64,000 nucleotides of DNA from Carnegiea gigantea (taxonomy: Eukaryota > Streptophyta > Magnoliopsida > Caryophyllales > Cactaceae). Shown in pieces: positions 1-12,057 of this stretch (its first letter is position 1; every line of letters starts with the position of its first letter). The stretch spans positions 1 through 64,000 of the forward strand of contig JAKOGI010001208.1 of the NCBI GenBank assembly GCA_029747015.1, written 5' to 3'. Under the pieces are notes generated by a model that saw only the letters and a program-made list of their open reading frames with translations, had not been told where the DNA came from and searched no databases. A program made the translations under genes and the position numbers.

Positions 1-192
1 CACTGCCGCCGGCCAACACGCGTCACCAGCGAGAGAAAGGGACGAACGGTCCCTCACCTCACGTGTCTCAGCCGCCCATTCCACCACCAAGTTTCCTCCA
101 CTTTGCACAGCCTCACACTTACGCGTCTACATGCCCAAAACCGGCCGTCCACTTGCCGGAAACCGACGACACACCTCCATCCCAGCCTCCTC

Positions 193-200
193 TATAAATT
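193..200 (+). promoter_or_regulatory. LTR TATA box (TATAAATT)
   Basis: TATAAATT lies downstream of a C-rich leader and, in the complete copies, downstream of a (CT)n tract. The same octamer recurs at 7081-7088, 24032-24039 and 30925-30932, always about 690 bases into the LTR. It is the best candidate for the RNA polymerase II core promoter; the R region would begin shortly downstream. Confidence 0.55.
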
Positions 201-469
201 GGGTGTTAATTTCTGGCTAAAATCAACCTAAAACGCCACTAAATCGAAGCTAGGGTTTCGGGTTCTGGGGGTAGCCGAACCAGGGTCGAGTTCAAGGGGA
301 TTTTGGGCGTGAATTGATACCAATTTAGTGGGTAATGAAGCGATTCCAGATGGGTGTTCTCGCCTCCTAAGCTATTACTATTTTTGAAATTAACTTTCAG
401 CAGATTAACGTTGCATGTCAAGTTAGGGTTTGCGAAATTCGTTAGAAAATGTCAAGAAATGAGTTATTC

Positions 470-1150
470 ATGTTAGCTTCGACTCATTGGGTTGATTTTG
501 TGCCTGAGATTGTAAATTGATGCGAATTATGTGCGTTTAGCTTCAATTCGAACCAATAAACGTGAATCATGCCTGAGTTGTTAATTCGAAGTAATTTAAA
601 TGTGTTTAGCATCGATTCGAAACAATGAATGTAATTCATACTTAAGATGTTAATTCGAAGTTAATTTAACGTGTTTAGCATCGATTCAAGTTAATTACTT
701 GATGCATGAAAAAGGATTAAAAACGAAGTTAGTTTAACGTGTTTAGCATCGATTCAAGTTAATGAGCTAATGTATGAAAAAGAATTAAAATCGAAGTTGT
801 GTTAACGTGCTTAGCTTCTATTCAAGCTATTTAGCTAATATATGAAAAAGGATTAAAATCGAAGTCCTTTTAACGTGTTTAGCTTCCATTCGAGTTAATT
901 AACCAATGCATGCAAATGAGCTAATTTCGATGTTAATGAAATGTGTTTATCTTCGAATCAAGTAGATTAGCTAATGCATGTTAAAGGAATTAATTTCGAA
1001 GTTATATAAACGTGTTTAGGTTCGATTCGAGTTAAACTAGCTAATGCATGTAAACGAATTAAATTCGAAGCTATTGAAATATGTTTAGCTTTCATTCGAA
1101 CCCTTTTTAGCACATTCATGCTTAGGAAAGTTACTTCGAAATGCATCGTA
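470..1150 (+). repeat. Degenerate 65-71 bp tandem repeats inside LTR
   Basis: The motif GTGTTTAGC(A/T)TCGATTC recurs near 530, 601, 672, 737, 807, 876, 941, 1010 and 1080, giving spacings of about 65-71 bases. Each monomer also has a TTCGAAGTTA-like segment and a GCTAATGCATG-like segment. Equivalent arrays lie at about 7350-8010, 24300-24960 and 31190-31850, and an expanded form in the minus-strand solo LTR at 50500-51370. Confidence 0.8.
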
Positions 1151-1266
1151 TATGTATAGAATCAAATTACGTTTGATTTACTGAATAAAGTGTTGTCGAT
1201 TTATGGATAAATGTGGCTATATGTACGGTTGTTATAACACACCGCTGAATGGTGCTGGTTGCTCAG

Positions 1267-3013
1267 GTAAGAGCCTAAACCTTACTCCCTTTTTCATAAG
1301 CTAATATGATAATATGTTGTGATTAATAAATCGATGAATCGAGTTGGTAGTTGGATGGTTTGAGGAAAGAATTATGAGCGTTCGAGGTCTTGGGGTACGG
1401 TGCAAGTGAGGAGGGAGACTGGGTTGTGAAATGACCGCAATCGTGTGGATTGCGAGGCCATGTGTGGCTCATTGTGTTGTTGAAATGATTATGAAGTGTT
1501 TGAATGTGAAACGTGTGAATCCCTTTCCCCTTTTATGTCTAAAATGCATTATGCGTGAAAGTGTGGTGATTTGACAAGGAACGTTTCTCGTGTTTTCAAA
1601 CTAATAATAGCCATGATTAATAGCAAGCAATGGCCTATTTTCGCTATACAAACAGTATTTGGGAGTGAACTTGCTTGAATGGGGGAATCCCTAAAACGGT
1701 TTAGAAAAGTGTGAGTTATGTGATAAATGATTTTACCAAAAGACACAACAAAATTATTAGCCGTTATGGCCCATACGCCTTAAAGTGGCTAAGGTAATGT
1801 GCTTCAGACCATATGAAAAGAATGAAAAGAACGATGTTATATGAAAAGAATGAAAAGAATGATGTTACCCTAGGAGATAAGTCCAGATAAACCCTAGAGG
1901 CCCTGACAAGGGCTAATGTAATAGTCCGATATGTTATATGTAGCCATCCCGGGAGTAAGAGCTTAAGCGTGGGCGTTAGCTCTCACTATGGGGTCGAGAA
2001 TAGTTCTCACCCAATCAGCACCCTGTAATGATCTTATACCAGAAGTACTTTCGTACTAAGTTAAGAAAAGTAATTGGCCCTTTGCCATTTTAAACGATTA
2101 AAAAGTTAAGGAAGTTCTTTTTATGGGCCCAAAAGGCTATATGAAATGATGCATAAAAAGCTTATAAGGGTCGTTACACGACCAAACGAAATGAAACTTC
2201 CTTTAAAGACTAAGAAAACATTTTCAACGAAAGGGAAAAAAAACCTTTCAATGAATGAGTTATGAAATGATCCACAAGCATGTTTGAATGTAGATTCTTA
2301 GCCCATGTATTAAAAGAAAGCTTTCAATGGATGCTTTATGAATGATTCTTAAGCATGGTTGAACGTGGATTCTAATCTTATGTGGCATCATTCTTATCCA
2401 TAGCAAATCTGTCTGATTCAAAGTGTATGAGATGAGAAAGAAAGTTATAGCACGTTAAAAATTCCATGAATGAAGGCGTCTCTTCCTAGAAAAATGAACA
2501 TTGATATACGAATAGCATGCGAAGGTGTCATATAGCTTAATATGATGTTTAAAGTTATTTAAATGCTTGATACGTGTTTATGCGTGTGATATGTATATTA
2601 TATGAATAAAATACCAAGAAAAGTGTAATTATGAAAAGGGATAACCTTATATACACATCACATGTTTGAGGGTTCATATGTAGTTTAAATGGAGTGTTAG
2701 GAAGTTATGTTATGAAAAGAAAAGATCCTTATACTTAGCCTTCAATGCTTACTCACGTGCCTAACTGCTTGCTAGTAAAGAACTCCGTCGTTGAGGAACC
2801 TAGAAATATGATTGAGTGGTCGAAGTGAAGTTTATGTTTAGTGATCTTCCCATAAAGGTTCTATGAATATCTATTATGATAGTAAAGTATGGAAACGTGA
2901 TATGTGACTAGTAAAGATAGTATTGCCTGCAACGGTTTTGGTTTTAAGGGGGTTGGGGGACACTCACTGAGCATGTGGTTGCTCATCCCACTACTCTTTC
3001 CCCTTTTCCCCAG
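1267..3013 (+). other. Predicted intron within LARD LTR transcript
   Basis: A consensus plant donor, CAG then GTAAGAG, sits at 1264-1273. A long pyrimidine tract ends in CCCCAG at 3008-3013, and a second acceptor-like CTGACAG ends at 3029. Both sites are kept in LTR2 (donor near 8155, acceptor near 9873), LTR3 (near 25105 and 26853) and LTR4 (near 31999 and 33745). They are also kept in the diverged solo LTR on the minus strand (donor near 50100, acceptor near 48492). Splicing is an inference; no RNA evidence is available. Confidence 0.4.
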
Positions 3014-3583
3014 GTTTTCTTTCTGACAGAAAGAAGTTGAGTCAGATAAGTCCAGAAGGAACCTATTGTTGCTTACAAGGTGTCGTATGTGCTCATTTGA
3101 AGGGATCTTACGTGTTTAATGAAGTCATGCAATGTACTCTTAGTTTATAAAGGTCTGTAAACGATTATTCTAGTTCATGTAATGCATATGATATACAGGT
3201 CGCTCTGTACGGCCGTTGAGCCAACCATCAAGTTAGTTAGATGTCTTCTTGGTTTAATTTAGCTATGTTTTGGGATGTAAATCTTAATACTCCAGTTTTG
3301 TTAACCGTTGAGTTGTATCTTCCATTTCTTCTTTATTCATGAATTAATCTGGTTGGTGTACTTCGAGCGAGTGGCTCGTTGAGTTATGAACTCCGACGTG
3401 TGGCCGTTGAGCTATGTTTTAAATGTTTTGCGCTTCTGTTGATTTACAGGGACTTATTGTAAGGCTTTTAGCCTGGAAATGGTCAGTTTTTAGGGGGAGC
3501 TCTGCCCGTTTTGTCCCAGGAATTAAGTAAGAAGTTCGGAAAGCGTAACGCTTCTGGCCTAGGGGCTGGGGGTGTTACATTGA

Positions 3584-3595
3584 TGGTATCAGAGC
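3584..3595 (+). other. Primer-binding site, initiator tRNA-Met
   Basis: TGGTATCAGAGC, four bases after the LTR1 end, is complementary to the 3' end of plant initiator tRNA-Met. The match stops after 12 bases. It marks the start of minus-strand priming for the unit. Confidence 0.85.
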
Positions 3596-6376
3596 AAAGG
3601 TCCTGCGACCATAGGTTGCGACCCGAGTCTTGCATTTCATATAGTCGCCTAGGAACGTATTTAGGATGAGGTGCTATATGCCGTGCCTTTGTGTGCAAAT
3701 GCACTCCTTGTTGTGAAAGTCGGTGCGTCTAATGGGCTATGCATGGCTTTAGTGAACTTATTGATTGCATAAGTGAGCCTTATATTAGAGTGTGGACTGA
3801 ATGACTCGCGTATTCGTGAATGAGCTAAGTGTTAGCTTAGCAGCAATTGCTTTATAAATGCGCCTTGATGATTTAAATCAAAGGTTTAAAGTGTACTTAG
3901 GTTGAACTCGAACGGTTGAAAATGTTTGAACTCTAAGCATATTCTTGCCCTAAGGTACGATTTACTCCTCGGGCCTCATAATGGAGTGAGTAGACGTACT
4001 TAATGATTGGTAGGGATAGGCTAGAGGTAGTTGGACTATTTCTCGTTTGAAAACCTAGAGATTTTGAAAGTTGAGACTTTTCTAAATACTGAATTAAGAT
4101 GTTTGCTTCGCATTGAAAGACCCTTCTAATTATGTGGTTAGGTTTTAATGCCGCATTTGAAAGCTTGCATTTGCTTTATCATCACACTTGAGTCTCTGCT
4201 ACTGTTGTAAGTTTCTATGCGTAACTAAACATTTTGCATGCCTGTCTGCCAAGATGCATATGTTGCTTGATGTATAAATGACAAGTTATAAGCGACTAAG
4301 AATTACCCCTCTTGACTAAAAGCTTCTTTTTGACAATAAGCCTTTTTACGTGAATGTTTGATTGTTAAGAAGGCTGAGTGATAGCTTCGTGTGCGCGCAT
4401 GCCAATATGAGTGATTGTGGCAGAGTCCTGTTGATTGTGACCTAAGTGTTATCCCATATGTGTTATTGACACTTAGGTTCGTTCTTACGCCTGTTAGTCG
4501 GTTGATGGCTAATTTTTAATGATTTTGACAAGTTTCAAGACATACCTTGACCTTAGTTTGCAAATGAGAAATGCAATCCTGTATGCCCTTCTAAATGACC
4601 CCTTATGTGACATTAGTTGTGAACTTGAAACCATGGCACATTGCACAACGTACGGACGTTGAAAGCTTATATAGTCACTTAGAATGATATGCAGGGCCAA
4701 CTGTATGTTTATTAACTGACGGTAAAGTAAGTAAGCTATGTGGTGCTTCTTCGACTTGATTCTTATTGGGTATGTCACTTAATTGGCCAAAGAATTCAAC
4801 CTACATGAGTTGTTGCTTCGTGTAGTCATAGTTAGATAATCACTGCATAGCGTATAGTCCTTATGTTGTGGTTAAATTGCTGATTGTGCACATATACCAT
4901 AGTGTGATTGCGCGATTGTAACCTTTGCTTTGAAATTTTTATCTCTAAAAGCATCATTGAATGGCATGCTAGAATAATCATGATTGTAAGGGAGTTACTC
5001 ATCTTCTATTCGAACTAAGGTCTATGCCTCTTATGTTTGATTGAGTGCCCAGTTACTTATATGCCTAGTAAAAAGATCTTGTGACGTGGGAGTTTGCATT
5101 CGCAATTGTATATGCCTGGTACATTCTATACTTTAGCCACACCACGTGCTAGCACACCCGTGACTCTAGTTGGATGCTTGACCTTAAGGCATATGAATGG
5201 ATATGCGGGAAAAAAAAAATCAATCAACCCCTGCCAAGGTTCAACCGAGTGTCCTGGCATAATAAGATTGAGTTTGCTTGTATTGTGTTGTGCATGATGA
5301 GCTTTAGGTGATACATGATATGAAAACCTTGAATGATGCTTCGCTAGGCATAATGCGTGCTGCTGATGCTGTCTTACCATACTTTGGCTATTATGTGAGG
5401 CTATCCCTCCAACTAGTTATCTGGTAGCTAGGCCTGGTACCGTTTCGCATATTACCATTACTGTTTCTCAAGATGCGTCTATATATGCATGTATTCACGT
5501 ATGAGCACCTCAAATGTGTTGGTTGAACTTAGAGTCATATAGGAGTCTTTGCCATAACCTTTCATTGAGTTGTGAGGTGTAGTTGTCAATATAACCAACC
5601 AGAATGATGTATGAGTTGCCAAAAGGCAACACTAGCCATAAGAACCGTGTACCAAACCCACCACAACCCAGAAACCATATATTTACTCCCCTATACAATT
5701 GATGTGTGGATCTGTACGGGCTATTACTGTGCATCGACCCATATTCTTGTTATGTAACCACCTAAATTATATTCTTGCGTGATTAATGGTGGTCGAACTT
5801 GTTATACTCTTTCATGTTGTTTACCACATATACATGATGGATTAATTCATGTTGCATGTAATTCTTGGGTAAAAACGTTGAGTTATTGATTTCATGCTAT
5901 GTCATTGTGCCTAAGGTGAACCTACGTGATACTATGAATTGTTCTTATCACTCTAGAGTATCATAGGGGTCTCAGGGTTAATTGTTATGACCCTTGTTTG
6001 TTGCGGCCTGAAGTCATACCCTTGGACACCAACCCATAGCGATACATGTGCATAGAACTCCTTGTCATGATACGACTAGTGTGTAGGTGATTCAAAGTCC
6101 TCATCCCTTTTTGAAATAAGTTTAATATGGTTTTCCACGCCAACTCATTTGCCTCACTTCAATGCGATTTGCCCTCGGCACCTAAATAGAGCGAGTAGAC
6201 GCTTGAAGAGATTGGCGAGGAGGAGACTGGATACCATAAGACATTTTCTTTTGATTTAAAAAGTAGTGATTACAAAATGGAACTTTTTGGAAACCCACCG
6301 TGTAGATCTTACTTGCGCGCGTTCATTTTAGGAAAAACCGAACTTAGATTTGGAATTTCGAGGACGAAATTCTTTT

Positions 6377-6389
6377 AAGGGGGGAAGAA
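6377..6389 (+). other. Polypurine tract of LARD unit 1
   Basis: AAGGGGGGAAGAA lies immediately before the TG of LTR2. This is the expected plus-strand primer position. The same tract precedes LTR3 (23364-23376) and LTR4 (30226-30238). Confidence 0.85.
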
Positions 6390-6799
6390 TGTAAGACCCA
6401 GCTTCGTTATTTTTATGTTAAGTTGCCTGTCTTGCTCTTACGTTATAAAATCGTATTTTTAGTAACTGTGTGAGTTTTTAACGACTAAATTCATTAAAAA
6501 GAATGATTATTTGATTAATGTTATTATCGATGTTACTTATTCATAAAATTATCGAATCAACGCTAAACCGAGTTGTTAAAATCGTTTTCTATTTTACTTG
6601 GCCGATTTCCAAAGTTTAAATTGAAATGTTAATTGTGGGCCGTTTCAATTCGGGTTTAGCCTAACCATTAGCGAGTACGGACCAGAATTTAGTTGAATGA
6701 TGTAAATTGAGTCAAAAAAAAAAAGAAAAGGAATTGGATCAAAAGGGGGGGAAGTCGGGCCTCAGGAAAAACCCGAGACCCCGATCCCTTCACCCTCTC

Positions 6800-6819
6800 G
6801 CACTCTCTCTCTCTACCGC

Positions 6820-6869
<50 letters not shown>

Positions 6870-6870
6870 A
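6800..6870 (+). repeat. (CT)n tract in LTR2 promoter region
   Basis: The longest pure CT run is about 35 bases (6822-6856), within a pyrimidine-rich segment about 200 bases upstream of the TATA box at 7081. Shorter versions are in LTR3 (23789-23840) and LTR4 (30661-30713), so the length varies between copies. A GA/CT tract upstream of TATA is common in plant promoters; any role here is inferred. Confidence 0.8.
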
Positions 6871-9800
6871 CTGGCGACCGGCTAACTAGCACTGCCGCCG
6901 GCCAACACGCGTCACCGGCGAGAGAAAGGGATGAACGGTCCCTCACCCCACGCGTCTCAGCCGCCCATTCCACCAGCAAGTTTCCTCCACTTCGCACAGC
7001 CTCAGACCCTCGCGTCTACCCGCCCAAAATCGGCCGTCCACTGCTGGAAACCGACGACCCACCTCCATCCCAGCCTCCTCTATAAATTGGGTGTTAATTT
7101 CTGGCCAAAATCAACCAAAAACACCACTAAATCGAAGCTAGGGTTTCGGGTTCTGGGAGTAGCCGAGCCTGGGACGAGTTCAAGAGAATTTTGGGCGTGA
7201 ATTGCTACCAATTTAGTGGGTAATGAAGCGATTCCAGGTGGGTGTTCTTCGCCTCCTAAACTAATATTAATTTTCAAACGAATTTCAGCAGATTGATGTT
7301 GCATGTTAAGTTAGGGTTTGTTAAATTCGTTAGAAATGTCAAGAAATGCGCTATTCATGTTTAGGTTCGATTCATTTGGTTAATTTATGCCTAAGATTGT
7401 AAATCGAAGCAAATTATGTGTGTTTGCGTCGATTCGAAACAATGAATGTAATTCATGCTTGAGATGTAAATTCGAAGTAATTTAAATGTGTTTAGCGTCG
7501 ATTCGAAACAATGAATGTAATTCATGCTTGAGATGTTAATTCGAAGTTAATTTAACGTGTTTAGCATCGAGTCAAGTTAATTAGTTGATGCATGGAAAAG
7601 GATTAAAAACGAAGTTAGTTTAACGTGTTTAGCATCGATTCAAGTTAATGAGTTAATGTATGAAAAAGAATTAAAATCGAAGTTGCGTTAACATGCTTAG
7701 CTTCTATTCAAGTTATTTAGCTAATATGTGGAAAATGATTAAAATCGAAGTCCTTTTAATGTGTTTAGCTTCCATTCGAATTGATTAACCGATGCATGCA
7801 AATGAGCTAATTTCGAGGTTAATGAAATGTGTTTAGCTTCGAATCAAGTGGATTAGCTAATGCATGTTAAAGGAATTAATCTCAAAGTTATATAAACGTG
7901 TTTAGCTTCGATTCGAGTTAAACTAGCTAATGCATGTAAACAAATTAAATTCGAAGCTATTGAAATATGTTTAGCTTTCATTCGAACCCTTTTTAGTACA
8001 TTCATGCGTAGGAAAGTTACTTCAAAATGCATCGTATATGTTTAGAATCAAATTATGTTTGATTTACTAAATAAAGTGTTGTCGAATTATGGATAAATGT
8101 GGCTATATGTACGCTTGTTGTAACGCACCGCTGAATGGTGCTGGTTGCTCAGGTAAGAGCCTAAACCTTACTCCCTTTTTCATAAGCTAATATGATAATA
8201 TGTTGTGATTAATAAATCGATGAATCGAATTGGCAGTTGGATGGTTTGAGGAAAGAATCATGAGCGTTCGAGGTCTTGTGGTACGGTGCTTGTGAGGAGG
8301 GAGTTCGGGTTGTGAATTGACCGCAATCGTGTGGATTGCGAGGCCATGTGGGGCTCATTGTGTTGTTGAAATGATTATGAAGTGTTTGAATGTGAAACGT
8401 GTGAATCCCTTTCCCCCTTTATGTCTAAGATGCATTATGCGTGAAAGTGGGGTGATTTGACAAAGAACGTTTCTCGTGTTTTCAAACTAATAATAGCCAT
8501 GATTAATAGCAAGCAATGGCCTATTTTCGCTATACAAACAGTATTTGGGATGAACCTGCTTGAACGGGGGAATCCCTAAAATGGTTTAGAAAAGTGTGAG
8601 TTATGTGATAAATGATTTTACCAAAAGACACAACAAAATTATTAGTCGTTATGGCCCATACGCTTTAAAGTGGCTAAGATAATGTGCTTCGGACCATATG
8701 AAAAGAATGAAAAAAATGATGTTACCTAGGGGATAAGTCCGGATAAACCCTAGAGGCCCTGACGAGGGCTAATGTAATGGTCTGACATGTTATATGTAGC
8801 CATCCCGGGAGTAAGAGCTTAAGCGTGGGCGTTACCTCTCACTATGGGATCGGGAATAGTTCTCACCCAATCAGCACCCTACAATGATCTTATGCCAGAA
8901 GTACTTTCGTACTAAGTTAAGAAAAGCAATTGGCCCGTTGCCATTTTAAATGATTAAAAAGGTAAGGAAGTTCTTTTTATGGTCCCAAAAGGCTATATGG
9001 AATGATGCATGAAAAGCTTATAAGGGTCGTTACACGACCAAACGAAATGAAACTTCCTTTAAAGACTAAGAAAACGTTTTCAACGAAAGGAAAAAAAAAA
9101 ACCTTTCAATGAATGAGTTATGAAATGATCCACAAGCATGTTTGAATGTGGATTCTTAGCCCATGTATTAAAAGAAAGCTTTCAATGGATGCTTTATGAA
9201 CGATTCTTAAGCATGGTTGAACGTAGATTCTAATCTTGTGTGGCATCATTCTTATCCATAGCAAATCTGTCTGATTTAAAGTGTATGAGAGGAGAAAGAA
9301 AGTTACAGCACGTTAAAAATTCCATGGATGAAGGCGTCTCTTCCTAAAAAAATGAACATTGATGTACGAATAGCATGCGATGGTGTCATATAGCTTAATA
9401 TGATGTTTAAAGGTATTTAAATGCTTGATACATGTTTATGCGTGTGATATGTATATTATATGAATGAAATACCAAGAAAAGTGTAATTATGAAAAGGGAT
9501 AACCTTATATACACATCATATGTTTGAGGGTTCATGTGTAGTTTAAATGGAGTGTTAGGAAGTTATGTTATGAAAAGAAAAGATCCTTATACTTAGCCTT
9601 CGAAGCTTATACATGTGCCTAACTGCTTGCTAGTAAAGAACTCCATCATTGAGGAACCTAGAAATATGATTGAGTGGTTGAAGAGAAGTTTATGTTTAGT
9701 GATCCTCCCATAAAGGTTCTATGAATATCTATTAGGACAGTAAAGTACGGAAACGTGATGTGTGACTAGTAAAGATAGTATTGCCTGCAACGGTTTTGGT

Positions 9801-10394
9801 TTTAAGGAGGGTTGGGGGACATTCACTGAGCGTGTGGTTACTGATCCCACTACTCTTTCCCCTTTTCCCCAGGTTTTCTTTCTGACAGGAAGAAGTTGAG
9901 TCAGATAAGTCCAGACGGAACCAATTGTTGCTTACAAGGCGTCGTATGTGCTCATTTGAAGGGATCTTACGTGTTTAATGAAGTCATGTAATGTACTCTT
10001 GGTTTGTGAAGGTCTGTAAACGATTATTCTAGTTCATGTAATGCATATGGTATAAAGGTCGCTCTGCATGGCTGTCTGAGCCAACCATCAAGTTAGTTAG
10101 ATGTCTTCTTGGTTTAATTTAGCTATGTTTTGGGATGTAAATCTTAATACTCCGGTTTTATTAACCGTTGAGTTGTATCTTCCATTTCTTCTTTATTCAT
10201 GAATCAATCTGGTTGGTGTACTCCGAGCGAATGGCTCGTTGAGTTATGAACTCCGGCGTGTGGCCGTTGAGCTATGTTTTAAATGTTTTGCGCTTCTGTT
10301 GATTTACAGGGACTTATTGTAAGGCTTTTAGCCTGAAAATGGTCAGTTTTTAGGGGGAGCTCTACCCATTTTGTCCCAGGAATTAAGTAAGAAA

Positions 10395-12001
10395 TGTTGA
10401 GTTATTATATTAAGTTTTGATGATGACAAATCCAAGCGTAAAAAAAATTGTCCAAGTAATGTTGCTCCAAACACGATCTCCAAACAGGCCTAACTGGTGT
10501 TTGTGATCTTTATTGTATTAACTGGTTTGCTACATGTAAGAACAAGTCTTCAAAACAGGTTTTACTTGGTGATTCTATATTAAGTCAAGAACACCCTCTC
10601 GACAGTTGATTGTAAGGCATGTTCCTGAAGGCATGTTCCTGAACTCTAGCAATGCAAAGAACAACCCCAGCAAACAAGGTGGCCTTGGTGTTCACAGCAG
10701 CTCTACAAATCTTGGACAAGATGACTGGTTCAAAAAAAGAAGTCTTGGGTATATAGGTTTTATTTATTCAGACTCTTGTTAATATGCCAATATTGAAACG
10801 TCATTTTAAACACCTCTTGAATCGGTATTTGCGCTAAGTGCTTCAGAACACCAGTTGTGAACAACCCTGCAAACAGGGTGCCTAGGGTGTTTCTGAACTG
10901 AAGTGGCCATACCCGGTTATCTTTGAAAATTAATTTCGGTTGGCCAAGATCTCCAGAATAGTTTCTTTAAATTCCAAGATTGCTATTTTTCTGGAAAGGA
11001 TATTTCTTGAAAATATTATGGGAGATTTGCGAAAATATGTTTTGGGAGAATTGCCAAAACTAAAAGATTCCCTTTGCCTATATTTTCGGATATGATAAAA
11101 TTTCAAAAGCTGAAGATTTCTGGTTGTCATTTGAATTTTCTTCACGGCTATGGGAAGATAAGGGTTATCTCTTAAGATAACAAATCCCTTATATTTTGGG
11201 AAAAAATTATCACTAGCCGTTGGGGAGTATTTCTTGCTTGAAAATCGTTTTCCCTACTTAGCTGATTCTTTCACCTCTCCTTGTTTTTGACCGTTGGATT
11301 TTGTGTTTAAAATCTCAGCATTTTACTCCCATTTGTATAGAGGAGAAAAGACGAGAAACATACACAACATACGCAAAAAAGGGAAAATTTCAAAAGTGGT
11401 TTTTCTAGTGAGAAGAATTTTTTCGAGTTACGCTTGAGAAAAGAAAAACCGAGACAAGTTGTGTTTAAACAGAGCTTTCAAGATATTGGCATACTAGGAC
11501 CTCATTGTGCCTTACATCTGCTTAAATCAGAAGCACCCCCGTAAGGTGTTTTGTAACCCTGATCTTGGATCAGAAAAGTGAGTGAGCGGTCCTCAGTCGT
11601 GTGGACTTTAGACGTGTCCAATCTGGTGAGATTTGGACGTGGTGTAACCTTTCTTAGAAAAGAAGGTTACGTGGTTGCAAGTTGTAACAAGGTGTATTAT
11701 ATTTGTAACGTGTGAAGCCCGTTAGTGAAAGTGGTTAAATCCTACACGAGGTAGGTCGTGGTTTTTCACAACTCAGTTGGGCTAGAGGTGTTTTCCACGT
11801 AAAAATTGTGTGTGCTTTATTTTCCGCATTTATCTTGGTGATTTTCGCATTTACAATATTTGAGAACACCCCCTGCAAACAAGTCACTAGGGTGTTTGTC
11901 ATCTAAGAATAACCTCTGTGAGGGTGTTTGTTATTTACAACGCGAAAATCAGACACCACAATTCACCCCCCTCTTGTGGTTGTGTACTCACGAAGTTAAC
12001 A
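10395..12001 (+). repeat. Sirevirus 5' LTR (1607 bp)
   Basis: It begins TGTTGAG and ends GTTAACA. The first 790 bases align with the 3' LTR. Bases 11184-11961 have no counterpart there. It carries a 14-bp tandem duplication near 10617-10645 that the 3' LTR has only once. The AGGGTGTT/AACACCCT motif occurs four times within it. Confidence 0.9.
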
Positions 12002-12003
12002 AG

Positions 12004-12015
12004 TGGTATCAGGGC
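12004..12015 (+). other. Sirevirus primer-binding site
   Basis: TGGTATCAGGGC, two bases after the 5' LTR, matches the initiator tRNA-Met complement with one mismatch (G for A at the tenth base). Confidence 0.75.
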
Positions 12016-12057
12016 GGGTTCTCCTACAAAAGATTAACACCTTGAGAGATTCTGAAG

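Larger units (their letters stand above)
1..3579 (+). repeat. LARD LTR1 (5' truncated by window edge)
   Basis: This aligns along its length with 6890-10394, 23848-27421 and 30735-34314. It ends in TTACA at 3579, directly before a PBS. It lacks about the first 500 bases, including the (CT)n tract present in the other copies. It contains a TATA box, about nine degenerate 65-71 bp repeats, a conserved splice donor and acceptor, and a terminal small palindrome. By eye it is closer to LTR3 and LTR4 than to LTR2; for example it shares with them the doubled ATGAAAAGAATGAAAAGAA motif near 1815-1870 that is single in LTR2. Confidence 0.93.
3580..6389 (+). mobile_element. LARD internal region, copy 1 (non-coding)
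   Basis: This 2810-bp stretch runs from PBS to PPT. No frame holds a long ORF or a recognisable gag, PR, RT, RNase H or IN motif; short ORFs are scattered and poorly kept between copies. The last 40 bases, ending with a GAGGACGAAATTC segment and the purine tract, resemble the 3' end of pol and PPT in Tekay/Del-type gypsy elements, so the autonomous partner was probably of that type. This copy differs from copies 2 and 3 at many sites where those two agree, for example near 4070, 4284 and 6260. Confidence 0.85.

Noticed and set aside
560..1100. TTCGAA clusters as heat-shock elements
   Set aside because: The GAA and TTC blocks do not keep the two-base spacing needed for a standard heat-shock element.
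470..1150. Evenly spaced repeats resembling a CRISPR array
   Set aside because: The repeats are degenerate, of 65-71 bp with no unique spacers, and lie inside a plant LTR.
3584..3595. TGGTATCAGAGC segments as tRNA gene remnants
   Set aside because: Only 12-13 bases match and each sits exactly at an LTR/internal junction, so they are primer-binding sites.
6689..6997. ORFs rich in Arg-Glu or Ser-Leu across the CT tracts of the LTRs, also near 23700, 30600 and 51780
   Set aside because: They are low-complexity products of (CT)n and GC-rich leader sequence and are not conserved in frame between LTR copies.
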